DNA of 64,000 nucleotides, from contig NC_016485.2 in assembly GCF_000227115.2 (NCBI RefSeq), positions 782,025 through 846,024 on the forward strand, written 5' to 3'. Shown piece after piece: positions 40,692 through 50,431 of the stretch (positions within the stretch are counted from its first letter, which is position 1; each line of letters begins with the position of its first letter). Made by a program: the position numbers and the translations under genes. The DNA is from Naumovozyma dairenensis CBS 421. Lineage: Eukaryota; Ascomycota; Saccharomycetes; Saccharomycetales; Saccharomycetaceae. The notes beneath the pieces were generated by a model. That model searched no databases and had not been told where the DNA came from. It worked only from the letters and a program-made list of their open reading frames with translations.

Positions 40692-43538
40692 ATGTCCAAT
40701 ACTAGTACCTCTTCATCAAACAATGCCAATAATATTAATAGCCTTCCAAAAAAATCAAGGAAAGGAATCGAAAGATCAATTACGATAGGTCCTGATACCT
40801 ATATGATTGATAAAGAAATAGGTAAAGGTTCCTTTGCCACAGTTCATAGGGCACATCTATTAAGAAAACAAATTAAAGATGATCTCACATCACCTCCATT
40901 AAATTTTGCTATCAAAATTGTATCAAGATCAAAATTGAAAAATAAAAAATTGTTAGAAAATTTAGAAATTGAAATTGCCATCTTGAAAAAAATCAATCAT
41001 CCACATATCGTCAAATTAATTGATTGTGAAAGAACAACTACTGATTTCTATCTTATAATGGAATATTGTGCTTTGGGGGATCTGACCTTTCTAATAAAAA
41101 AACGACATGAACTAATTAAAAATCATCCATTATTAGAAAAAATCTTTGAAAAATATCCTTCCCCAAATGAAAATTATAATGGATTACATAGAGCTTTCAT
41201 TTTAAATTATTTACAACAATTGGCATCCGCTTTAAAATTCTTAAGATCCAAGAATTTAGTTCATAGAGATATTAAACCACAGAATCTATTACTATTAACC
41301 CCATTGATTAATTACAATGATTCCAAAGCCTTTAAAAAATTAGGTTTTATTGGAATTTATGAATTGCCAATTTTGAAAATTGCTGATTTTGGGTTTGCAA
41401 GATTCTTACCAAATACTTCAATGGCTGAAACTTTATGTGGATCTCCATTATATATGGCTCCTGAAATTTTAAATTATCAAAAATATAACGCTAAAGCTGA
41501 TTTATGGTCTGTAGGGACTGTGCTTTATGAAATGTGTTATGGTACTCCACCATTCAAGGCATCAAATCATTTGGAATTATATAAAAAAATTAAAAGATCA
41601 AATAACAAGATTAATTTCCCCAATTATATTCAAATCCAAAATGATATGAAAATCTTAATTTCAAAATTATTGACTTTTGATCCACAAAGAAGAATTGAAT
41701 TCGATGAGTTTTTCAATAATAATCTAGTCAATGAAGATTTGTCTCATTATGAATCAAGTTTAAATGATGATGATATTCAAGAATTAGAATCAAAATCCAA
41801 AAATATTTTAGAAAATAATATGTTCATCTCTGAATACCTTTCAAATGATACAAGCCAAAATAGAAATAATAAATATGAATATAATAATATTCAAGATGAA
41901 CAAAATTCAACTTTAACTCCTAAGGTAACAAGCAATAATAAAGAAGCCTATTCCACGTCAACTCCCACAAATGTAGTAACTGAAAATGAAAACGAAAACA
42001 AAAATGAAACTGTGAAGACAATACGGAAAGATCAAAATAACCATAATAACACATTCCCGTCATATCTAAATGAAAGGACGAATTCAGATATAATTTTAGA
42101 AAAGGATTACGTTGTCATTGAGAAGAAAAGTGTAGAAATAAACGCATTGGCTGATGAATTGGCTAAAGTTGGACCAATACCCACAAATAACCTGAAAAAA
42201 ACTGTTAATCCTGATACTAAACCTATACAATCAAGGGATCAACAACTTTCATCAATACCTCAAAAGAAATGGTCAACGGCAACAAATTCAACATCCAGTA
42301 ATAATGATATGCCAATAAATCGATCTTCGACCACATCTATTTCGAATAGTAGTAGTCCAGGAAATGTCATTACTACAGTACGGCGTCCATCATTGGTTGA
42401 CCGTCGTTTATCTATGTCATCTTTAAACCCATCAAATGCTTTATCAAGAGCCATCGGGGTTGCCTCTACAAAATTATTTGGAACTACAACGAATTTCAAT
42501 ACCACTAAAAATCAAACTCAACAACAGCAGGAGCAACAACAATTACAAGCAACGCCGTATTTGAGTAATTCATTTGCTTTAAGTCCAAGAATATTTCAAG
42601 ATTTAACCGAAAACATAATTTTGAGAGTAAATAATATTGAAAATGAAAATGAAAGAATTGCCAAAGTTGAAAATGAAAATAGTTCCTCTAACTTGGATAC
42701 AAACAAAATAACACATATACTGGAATCATTATCGGCAAGAGCTTTCGTAGTATATTCATTTGCTGAAGTTAAATTTTTACAAGTCATACCAATGAAAAAA
42801 TCTCAACAAAGATCAAGTAATGGAAGCTCTGCAATTCAAGAAGAGGAAGAAGGGGAAGAAGCAGATTTGAGAGATGCCAACGGCAACAATAACAACGACA
42901 CTGACAATAAATTTTCTATAAAGGAATTGAAACATCTTTGTACCGAGGCAATCGTCTTATATATGAAGACATTGGAAATATTGGCTAAATCAATGAAAAT
43001 TACTTCCAAGTGGTGGTATGAATCTAATGAGAAAATATGCTCTTTAAGACTGAATCTTTTAGTTCAATGGATTAGGGAGAGATTTAATGAATGTTTGGAA
43101 AAGGCGGATTATCTGCGTTTGAAACTGGATGATGTAACGACTAATAAGCAAGATCAAGAAAAGGGAAATGATGACAGTGAAGATGAAGATGAAAATGATA
43201 ACGACAACGTTAGTGAAAAAGAGACAACAGATACAGATGAAGATGTTGTACTAGAGAAGCTGTTATATGACAGAGCATTAGAAATCTCAAAAGATGCCGC
43301 AACCATGGAACTAAATGGGGAAAATCTATATAATTGTGAATTGTCATATGCAACTGCTCTTTGGATGTTAGAGACAACATTAGAACCTAATAATGCGGTC
43401 ATTGAAAACGCAAGGGATCATGCCGATGACCAAACATATGAAGTTCTTGATGAACAAGATCGAATTATTATCAAGAAATACATGGATAGTATTGCTACTA
43501 GATTGAAGGCATTACGATCTAGGCTTAATCAATTCTAA
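40692..43538 (+). CDS. ATG1: Autophagy-initiating serine/threonine kinase Atg1
   Basis: Atg1 is the kinase of the Atg1-Atg13-Atg17 complex that starts autophagosome formation when TORC1 is inactive. The 948-residue protein (897 in S. cerevisiae) has an N-terminal kinase domain with glycine loop IGKGSFATVHRAH (about 40-52), catalytic HRDIKPQN (His191-Asp193), DFGFA (Asp232) and the activation segment AETLCGSPLYMAPE. The middle is a Ser/Asn-rich disordered region containing DYVVIEK, where YVVI at 473-476 fits the Atg8-interacting motif (aromatic-X-X-aliphatic) known in Atg1. The C-terminal region (about 620-948) is helical, as expected for the tandem MIT domains that bind Atg13, with a long acidic insertion near 820-855. 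It lies between GTS1 and the TOS3-type kinase, as in S. cerevisiae. Confidence 0.96.
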   Translation: MSNTSTSSSNNANNINSLPKKSRKGIERSITIGPDTYMIDKEIGKGSFATVHRAHLLRKQIKDDLTSPPLNFAIKIVSRSKLKNKKLLENLEIEIAILKKINHPHIVKLIDCERTTTDFYLIMEYCALGDLTFLIKKRHELIKNHPLLEKIFEKYPSPNENYNGLHRAFILNYLQQLASALKFLRSKNLVHRDIKPQNLLLLTPLINYNDSKAFKKLGFIGIYELPILKIADFGFARFLPNTSMAETLCGSPLYMAPEILNYQKYNAKADLWSVGTVLYEMCYGTPPFKASNHLELYKKIKRSNNKINFPNYIQIQNDMKILISKLLTFDPQRRIEFDEFFNNNLVNEDLSHYESSLNDDDIQELESKSKNILENNMFISEYLSNDTSQNRNNKYEYNNIQDEQNSTLTPKVTSNNKEAYSTSTPTNVVTENENENKNETVKTIRKDQNNHNNTFPSYLNERTNSDIILEKDYVVIEKKSVEINALADELAKVGPIPTNNLKKTVNPDTKPIQSRDQQLSSIPQKKWSTATNSTSSNNDMPINRSSTTSISNSSSPGNVITTVRRPSLVDRRLSMSSLNPSNALSRAIGVASTKLFGTTTNFNTTKNQTQQQQEQQQLQATPYLSNSFALSPRIFQDLTENIILRVNNIENENERIAKVENENSSSNLDTNKITHILESLSARAFVVYSFAEVKFLQVIPMKKSQQRSSNGSSAIQEEEEGEEADLRDANGNNNNDTDNKFSIKELKHLCTEAIVLYMKTLEILAKSMKITSKWWYESNEKICSLRLNLLVQWIRERFNECLEKADYLRLKLDDVTTNKQDQEKGNDDSEDEDENDNDNVSEKETTDTDEDVVLEKLLYDRALEISKDAATMELNGENLYNCELSYATALWMLETTLEPNNAVIENARDHADDQTYEVLDEQDRIIIKKYMDSIATRLKALRSRLNQF

Positions 43539-43811
43539 ACACATGTTTATTATATGCTATATTCTGCGTCAATTTTCAATTCTCTTCATTATTTTGGTTA
43601 GGTTTTTTCCCTTCTTTCTTTTATTTTTTTCTTTTTTCCATTCTTATATTTTTAAAATATGTTTATGCTTAAATTTCTACAGCTAATTATATACCTAAAT
43701 AGTATTTAATAATAAAAAAGAAGTTTTCCCTTGATGTTTCGTTTTAGGAAAAGCTATTAACATTGTGGGTGACAGATTACTGTTGGGTTAGCCAAAAAAA
43801 TTAAATATATC
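43539..43811. other. ATG1 3' region
   Basis: This 273-bp stretch is very T-rich on the plus strand, and its TATATA and AATAAA-like sequences suit yeast 3' end formation. No gene is visible before the tRNA. Confidence 0.4.
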
Positions 43812-43883
43812 CACTCACGCTGGGGGTCGAACCCAGAATCTTCTGATTAGAAGTCAGACGCGTTGCCATTACGCCACGCAAGC
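43812..43883 (-). tRNA. tRNA-Arg (TCT)
   Basis: The minus strand gives a 72-nt cloverleaf with anticodon loop CTTCTAA (anticodon TCT, reads AGA), A box TGGCGTAATGG and T-loop/B box GGTTCGACCCC. It matches yeast tRNA-Arg(UCU) closely, including the acceptor GCTTGCG pairing with CGTGAGT and discriminator G. AGA is the main arginine codon in these genes. Direct repeats that may be LTR remains lie 113 bp upstream. Confidence 0.95.
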
Positions 43884-45446
43884 TTTTTTGGATGTTTTTT
43901 GCTGGTTTTAAGGTAGTTTTGTAAATGGATATTCGTCTTGAGGTTCAGATATATAATCACCATCTAGCTTTAGTGTCTTCTCACTTATAGGCATATTGCT
44001 GGAACGATACTTGTAGTAAGTGTTACTATTAATATCCTACGGTGAATCTTTAGATATCAAGTTTGGTACAATGTCCTCTAATATGAGGCGAAATGACTAC
44101 AGAACCTGGTAAATGCTGGAATGATATTCTTGCTAGATGGTACTATTAATATCCCACAATGAAAGTTTAGATATCAAGCTTGGTATAAAGTCTTCTAATA
44201 TGACACGAAAAGATTATCAAATATGATGAAGACGCAAAGAACCACAGACACCGACGTGACGCGACTAACATCGAGTTGTACAGGTCTACCACCTAAATAT
44301 ATTCTTGTGTTTTCTTATCCTGCCATCTAGAAAGGTTATAAGTAGTACCAATAACTCGAAGTTTCAATTCCTTGATTTTCCTGTTGTTATATTTTTTATA
44401 TTTTATATTTATTATACGTCATATTTTTATTACTTTTAAGAGAACGAGCTCTAATACTTATATCATCAGAGACTATTAATCATAATTAAAATAAACGCAT
44501 ATAAAGCTTATTGACATTCAAGATGGATTTTTACAATACGAATAACACACGATATCAAAGATTGGATGCTTCCAAGCGTATACCTTAATGTGTAGGGCCA
44601 CCTATAATGGCGCTCCAATGCCTACTACTTTATCCTCGGCGTCAGGTCTTTTATACTCAGTGGTTATTAGCGCAATGACCTTTTATTATATAACAGGTTA
44701 TCGATTCAACAAAATTGCCAGTTACGGCAGTTTTGTTGTTTAGTAGTATTTGTTGAGCGTTATTATAATTTATGAATTCATGACATTTGTTAGATTGACA
44801 TGCAACTTGATCAATAACGATGGAAATGCAGAGAAAAAAGACTGTGGAAGCAACATTGTTGTATAAGACCACAAGTACATAGCATATTGGTTTGTAGCCA
44901 TTAGTCTATGTAACAATATACAAGAGTCGGAATCTTACAATTTATTACTATACCACTAAAAATAACCACTAAGTCTATAAGCTAATCAAAGGTATATTGT
45001 AATATGTAATAAGTTCAATAGCGCTCCTAAACAAAGACAGCAAATAGTACAGATACTAATTGGTTAAATTATATTATGTCAGAAGACAAGACTTTTTTTA
45101 AAGCAAGAATGAGGTATTATTTCTTTACTCTAATTCCCTTTTCCTGAAAGGTGAAAATGAAAAAGAAGGAAGAAAGAGTTGCAGAAACTACTTTCTTTTG
45201 TTCTTTTACTATACGAAATATATTATTTACCTTAAACTTTATTTAAAAGCAATTTTATCTTTTTAAAAGTGACATTTTTTTCTATTAATCTTTACTTATT
45301 CATATATTCTCTTATTTATTCTACTTTTCGACACTTTTCAAAAAATTGGTGTTTTTTTTTGTTCTTTTGGTTTTCTTTCGTCATAAATCCAATCATTTAA
45401 ACCAGGTTTCTTAGAAACAGGGTTCAGAATCGTTTGATCCATAACC
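43884..45446. other. Region upstream of tRNA-Arg
   Basis: This 1.5-kb stretch begins with the direct repeats described separately. A frame at 44657-44872 looks like a secreted Cys-containing peptide but contains no ATG at all. AT-rich runs lie near 44390-44430. I see no gene. Confidence 0.4.
43997..44218. repeat. Diverged tandem direct repeat (period 117 bp), possible LTR relic
   Basis: Two copies of about 105 bp start TGCTGGAA at 43997 and 44114 and share blocks such as TACTATTAATATCC, TTTAGATATCAAG and CTAATATGA in the same order. A TG(C/T)TGGAA start about 110 bp upstream of a tRNA gene resembles the delta-type LTRs of Ty1/copia elements. I cannot define an end, so the LTR origin is inference. 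Confidence 0.6.
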
Positions 45447-45809
45447 TTAACCTTGCAAAGCAGCGTTAATAGCTGGTTCTAATCTATGAGCATACCATGG
45501 CAATTTGATGATACAAGCATGAATCAAGGCATAATCAATATCACGACAAACAGCAGAAATGGCAGATTCAGTAAGGATGGACAAAGCAATAGTAATGTCT
45601 AAAATACCTTTTTGGATGTTGAATAAGGAGAAACCAGTACCTGGTAAGAAACATAAAGGAATGTAATCATTTAGATGGGTTTTGATGTCTTCAAAAATGA
45701 CAGTCAATTCAACGATATGAGGGTGAGTGTAATCGTTGTGGACTGGGAAGGAAGCCACACAGTAAGCGGAGAATAAAGCAGTTAACAAAAAAGCTAATTT
45801 GGTGTTCAT
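45447..45809 (-). CDS. Orphan small secreted protein (120 aa)
   Basis: I do not recognise this gene. It starts with ATG and encodes an apparent signal peptide (MNTKLAFLLTALFSAYCVAS, probable cleavage near residue 20) followed by a mature part of about 100 residues with three cysteines (in LCFLPG, VCRD and ACIIKL) and amphipathic helical segments; there is no GPI signal or Ser/Thr-rich stalk. Codon choice is strongly that of highly expressed yeast genes (GCT, GGT, ATC, TCC, GTC, TTG, CCA), which a chance frame would not show. A TATATAAA lies 109 bp upstream and the leader is rich in A. It stands alone between tRNA-Arg and the kinase gene, where S. cerevisiae has no gene that I know. A secreted or cell-wall protein is the likely class; the function is unknown. 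Confidence 0.75.
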   Translation of the reverse strand: MNTKLAFLLTALFSAYCVASFPVHNDYTHPHIVELTVIFEDIKTHLNDYIPLCFLPGTGFSLFNIQKGILDITIALSILTESAISAVCRDIDYALIHACIIKLPWYAHRLEPAINAALQG

Positions 45810-45917
45810 TTTTTTTTAATGGGGTTGAAAGATTGGTTGGTTTGAGTTGTTCCTTTTTCTTCTTTATTAACAAGAAAGAAATCTAACTGTGGTAAAATTA
45901 AAAATAGATAATAATCC

Positions 45918-45925
45918 TTTATATA
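45918..45925 (-). promoter_or_regulatory. TATA box of the small secreted-protein gene
   Basis: The minus strand reads TATATAAA, which fits the yeast consensus TATAWAWR, about 109 bp before the ATG at 45809. TATA-containing promoters are typical of strongly regulated or highly expressed yeast genes. Confidence 0.6.
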
Positions 45926-46650
45926 AGATTTTTTTTCTGATCTCACGTAGTCCAAGTCCTTTTTATTATTACTGCATAATAATATTCTGTTGACCGATGT
46001 GAAACCCCCTATTGAATTAAAATTATTCAAAAATACCAAAAAAGTTTAAAAATACCTTGGAGATAACGTTATTTTCAAGATCGGTTAAGTTGGAAAATAT
46101 GTATTTACAAGTTTTAGTGATCGTATAGGATACATTCACAGATGATTTAAAAGAATGTTGGGAATTTACCTAATAAGTACATGGCATTATTCAGTTTCGT
46201 CCTTTAGTTGACTTTTTCACCTTTGAACTACTACGTTACTATGTAGTTTACAAATAAAGAATGCCAAAACGTACCCAAATACAGCTAGAATAGGCCTGCC
46301 AAGATTTGCTTCAACAACTCCCGGTTAATACAGCTGCTCTTTCTCTCCGAATTATTCTTCGGCCTTTTCCTTCCGGAGTTCAGATCATATGTCCGATGAT
46401 TTACACTTGAAAGAAATTTTATCAGATCCTTTTCGTAAGATTTTCCGCAGAGACAATATTAAACAGGTACGTACGTAAGTGAAAAGAACACAACTTCCGA
46501 TATATATATATTAGTAGAGTAGAACCCTTTTGCTGTCGTGGTATTTCAGTGCAACTACATTCTTAAGAGTGTGCTATTGGGCAAAGAGTAAATCAACCCA
46601 TACAAAACAATTACCCTTTGTTGGAAGAGAAACCTAATCAAATCATCCAA

Positions 46651-46674
46651 CCCTGCCGTCAGTGAACGGCAGGG
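46651..46674. repeat. Perfect 9-bp GC-rich hairpin
   Basis: CCCTGCCGT and ACGGCAGGG are perfectly complementary and are separated by the 6-base loop CAGTGA. Such a GC-rich stem is unusual in this AT-rich intergenic DNA. A second imperfect hairpin (CTTCGG / CCGGAG with a 10-base pyrimidine loop) lies at 46358-46379. Confidence 0.6.
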
Positions 46675-47950
46675 AACAAGCATGAACTTCTTAGTAAGAG
46701 GCCCTTCCCGTGTAACGCACGTACCTCAGAAAGAGAACAATGTAAGTATGCTTTTTTTCTGTACATATGTAGGAAGTTTCTGAAGGTCAATGTCTTGTTT
46801 CAAATTAATGAATTAATAATGAAATCAAAATAAATTGACCAAGCTAATACTTTCCTCCCCCCTTATTTTGCAAAATACTGTCACTTTGATAAGGGATGGG
46901 CGGACGTTATAACTCTCTTTTGGGCCAATAATCTACAAAATCAGGCAAAATTGGCTATTTCAAACCATTTTTGGTTTTTAGAATGTTACTAAATAGGATG
47001 TTATGTCGGGTTTCTTACGGAAAGTTGACCGGAAATAGACCTTTCATTGAGAACCCAATTTCTAGAATCTAACGTAAATCGGTTTTAAACAAGAAAAATA
47101 GCATTCATTCATGAAATTATAATAGCTAACTTTGGAAGAAAGACCGAGGAATTGATAACTGGAATGTTTCAAGGATTTTTGTGTTGGAATAGAAGGGTTT
47201 GTGCGTCATCAAATCACCAATCAAAAGCTACTTTTGTTAAAAAAGTGTTTAAAACAACAAGCATATTTTTTATTAGTTTCTTACTTTGTAATCACTTTGT
47301 ATGTTTTCCTTTGAGAACAAAATAACCTCCTTAAAAAATTCTTTTTGTTTCATTCTTTCTTAACCATTAGTTCATTGTAGGACTATTCCTTACCTATATA
47401 CGTAGTTGAAAATCGTCTTGCTGGAAAGGCAGTAGTGTAGAGATACGTCATCCGAGAGTATAGATGAGATTTTGGGCAATTACCCGAAATTCTCATATCT
47501 CTACCTACACATTGAGTCATTCAGAGAAGAGAGCTCAACTGTTTAGAAAAATAAAAACGAATATAGATTAGCTACTTTCTATCACACACGTAAAGAAGCA
47601 TGGGAAACTATAGATTAATTTAGTAATTTAAGTTTTGGAAAAGAAATCGTCCAAATGTTTGATAATTATTTTTTTGTCATTCATTCATCGGTGGTAGTAT
47701 ATAATATGAACCTATGGGGATATATTGTATAGTACTAATGTACTTACCAAAAGTTATGCACTCCATAAATTAATGCTTTTTAAATGAGAAGATTCCTGTT
47801 TCTTTTCAGGATCGACAATTTTTACGGGTTGCGCTTCTCTTAAATCTATGTCATCTTGAAGAGTTAAATTTTGCAAAGTTGAAGTAGCCACATCGCCTTT
47901 AACAACGGATGTTTCAATAGATGTTTTTTGGCACAGTTCTGTGGTTGTAA

Positions 47951-50431
47951 TTAAAGGATTTTTTTTACTGTAAGTTTAAAGTGGTCACTTGATTCTGAGT
48001 CTAGGATAGTTAGTTTCTCCTTCTTGTTATCTGAACTGCCGTGAATTAATATGGAGGAAGCCCCAAAGGGTTTTGTCGATATCGAATTAGATGGAGCCAA
48101 ATTTTGTCTCCTGGAATGACGGGAATTTCCTACTCGTAGAACTAACTCTTCACTGTCATCTTCGCTATTTTCTGACTCAGATGAAGACTTTGCATTCGTA
48201 GAAAACTTATTTGGAGAAAATTTACGATTGAGGTCACCTAATGATAGTACACTAACATTATCGGAATCTATACCAAATTGTTCATATGGTGGATGTATTT
48301 CATAACCGGGTGAATATGTCGAATAAGAGGAGCTTGTCCTTGTCGAAGATTGCCCAACACTTCGTTCATCTAGCGCAACAAAACCGTTGAAGATGTTGTT
48401 TTCATTACCACTATTTTCACTATCATATCTAGGATTTGTATTAGAGTTTGGAAATATCTCTTTACTTTTGTCTGCATTCTCATTTGATCCAAACTTTGGG
48501 GAGACCCCTATTGGTGAAGTCGCTAAACTCTTCCCGTTGGAGCTATATGTATCCGATTGATTTCGTTGCGGATCAACGCTTCTGACGTTTGTATTTCTCT
48601 GAGAGAAAGATGTGCTACCGAACCTACTTTCAGACCGCTCAAATGGTGACCGGAATGGGTTCATTGCAAATGAAGGTGACTGAGTGAACCTTAGACGGGA
48701 AGCATTACGTTGACTAATATTAGATATATGCTTATTAAAGTCTGATTTACTTGATGCATGTGTTTCGGCATAAAAACTATCCAGCGACGCAAATGACGAA
48801 TCTACTGGTAAATCAACTATGGTCTTTTTCTCAAACTGTTGGTCAAATTGTTCTAATTCTTCTTGGAGGGCGGTTTTAGAAGGAGCCTCTTCGACTATTG
48901 GGTATGGGACGATCACAGACTCTTTTGCTACATTGTTGAACTCTAAATTATATATATTGTCACTAGAATTTTTCGAATTATTCAGATATTTTGGTGAATA
49001 TAAAGAGTTATTGGAAGTGTTGATTGAGATAGTTGGACTGTTTATAGACGACCCATCTAAGGGCTTATCATCTTCTAGGATTGAACCCTTAGAATCTCTT
49101 TTTAAAGCCGATATCGCATTCCTAATTTCTTTGCTAGAGATAGATATTTGATCGCTTTTATCATTTTGACTCATTTGGAAAATACTCTTTTCTTGTTGCT
49201 TATACTGTATTATTTCTCCTACTTTATTCGTTATGTGGTCAAAATCAAAACAAACAAATGGATGTTTTTTAATATCTTGGATGGAAATCCTACTGGTTGG
49301 GTTTTTATCTAATAATCTTTCTAACAAATCTTTAGCTAATTCATACTCTTCAAATGATGCAATATTTGAAATATTATTATTTTGTAGTACCTCAAAATCA
49401 GGAAAAGTTACAGGATCGTTCACAATTTTGTCAAATAATTTTAACTCGAATTCTGACACAAATGGAAGTTTTCCGAATAGTAGACAATACAGTGTTATAC
49501 CTAAAGCCCATATATCAATTTTGAAAGAAATGCATGAAACATTAGAGAAGGAACTTCTCTCCAAATTAAATTTCTCGATTGCCTCAGTTCCTAAACATAT
49601 TTCAGGTGAAAAAAAGACTGGTGTTCCAACAGTTTTAGTTAGCTCTAATTCATCATCATTATTATCGATTGAACCTGTAGCTGCTAATGATACACCGAAA
49701 TCAGAAATCTTCACCACATCATCATGATCGATTAACAAATTGGCAGGTTTAATATCACGATGAATTATACCTTGATGATGTAAACATTCCAATCCTAAGA
49801 TAACGTCTCTCAAGATTTCTCTTGCTCTTTGAAACGACATTTGGGGTGGCCCTGCTGAATCGATTTCCAATTGTTCTCGAGGACACCATTTAATCTCTCC
49901 CTTTTTGCAATACTCTAAAACTAAATAAATTTTTCTTGACTTTAAATCATCTAATATTTCTATAAGCTTGACAATATGTTCATGGTTACATTTTTTCATG
50001 ATTGCAATCTCTTTCTTAATTCTGTCTAATGAAGATTGCGCATTAGGTGTTAGACTATGCCGACGTTTTTCATATCGGTTAACGATCTTAATGGCAACTA
50101 ATTCTCCTGTTCTGGTATCTTTAGCAAGCTTCACTTTCCCGTGTTGTCCAGTCCCTAAATCCTTTATAATTTCATAATTGTTTAGTATTTGCTTTTTGGA
50201 AATTGGGTCATAACCCAGTAGGACTTTGTTTGTTTCCTTCACGTTATTTCCAAAAGATGTAGGTGATGGGGAATTATATTTCAAGGAGTTCAATGAAGTA
50301 ACCGAGGATGGAGATATTAGCTTCCGTCTCTGTCTAATTTGCATACTTGGAGTTTCTGATAATGATCGCTGAAGAGAAACGCTTTCCTTCAATGGCGAGA
50401 AATGCATATTCTTATTAGGAGAGGGAGCCAT
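47951..50431 (-). CDS. TOS3: SNF1-activating protein kinase, Tos3/Sak1 type (C-terminus apparently frameshifted)
   Basis: This is a kinase of the Sak1/Tos3/Elm1 group that phosphorylates the activation loop of Snf1 (AMPK). The 826-residue frame has an N-terminal Ser-rich region, a kinase domain from about residue 84 (LGTGQHGKVKLA, AIKIV, HRDIKPANLL, DFGVS, VGTPVFFSPE) to about 395, and a long disordered Ser/Asn-rich tail. Position next to ATG1 and MPT5 matches TOS3 (YGL179C). The length is intermediate between S. cerevisiae Tos3 (560) and Sak1 (1142), so the name could be either. The frame stops right after a run of eight A (47959-47966); adding one A opens 68 further codons to a stop at 47754, with sensible composition. 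The true C-terminus is probably there. Confidence 0.85.
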   Translation of the reverse strand: MAPSPNKNMHFSPLKESVSLQRSLSETPSMQIRQRRKLISPSSVTSLNSLKYNSPSPTSFGNNVKETNKVLLGYDPISKKQILNNYEIIKDLGTGQHGKVKLAKDTRTGELVAIKIVNRYEKRRHSLTPNAQSSLDRIKKEIAIMKKCNHEHIVKLIEILDDLKSRKIYLVLEYCKKGEIKWCPREQLEIDSAGPPQMSFQRAREILRDVILGLECLHHQGIIHRDIKPANLLIDHDDVVKISDFGVSLAATGSIDNNDDELELTKTVGTPVFFSPEICLGTEAIEKFNLERSSFSNVSCISFKIDIWALGITLYCLLFGKLPFVSEFELKLFDKIVNDPVTFPDFEVLQNNNISNIASFEEYELAKDLLERLLDKNPTSRISIQDIKKHPFVCFDFDHITNKVGEIIQYKQQEKSIFQMSQNDKSDQISISSKEIRNAISALKRDSKGSILEDDKPLDGSSINSPTISINTSNNSLYSPKYLNNSKNSSDNIYNLEFNNVAKESVIVPYPIVEEAPSKTALQEELEQFDQQFEKKTIVDLPVDSSFASLDSFYAETHASSKSDFNKHISNISQRNASRLRFTQSPSFAMNPFRSPFERSESRFGSTSFSQRNTNVRSVDPQRNQSDTYSSNGKSLATSPIGVSPKFGSNENADKSKEIFPNSNTNPRYDSENSGNENNIFNGFVALDERSVGQSSTRTSSSYSTYSPGYEIHPPYEQFGIDSDNVSVLSLGDLNRKFSPNKFSTNAKSSSESENSEDDSEELVLRVGNSRHSRRQNLAPSNSISTKPFGASSILIHGSSDNKKEKLTILDSESSDHFKLTVKKIL

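Larger units (their letters stand above)
45810..47753. other. Region between the secreted-protein gene and the SNF1 kinase kinase gene
   Basis: About 1.9 kb without an acceptable ORF. It contains two groups of inverted repeats (46346-46379 and 46651-46674), a TACGTACGTA at 46468-46477, and a few very short ATG frames. A structured RNA gene is possible but unproven. Confidence 0.4.

Noticed and set aside
44657..44872. 71-codon frame with a signal-peptide-like start and four later cysteines, tempting as a second secreted peptide gene
   Set aside because: It opens with GTG, contains no ATG anywhere, and the frame upstream reaches a stop without an ATG. No splice signals were found.
46389..46590. 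Short ATG frame followed by GTACGT and a later TTTCAG, resembling a two-exon mini-gene
   Set aside because: The 80-base interval has no TACTAAC-like branch site, the donor is non-consensus, and the joined product would be under 40 residues.
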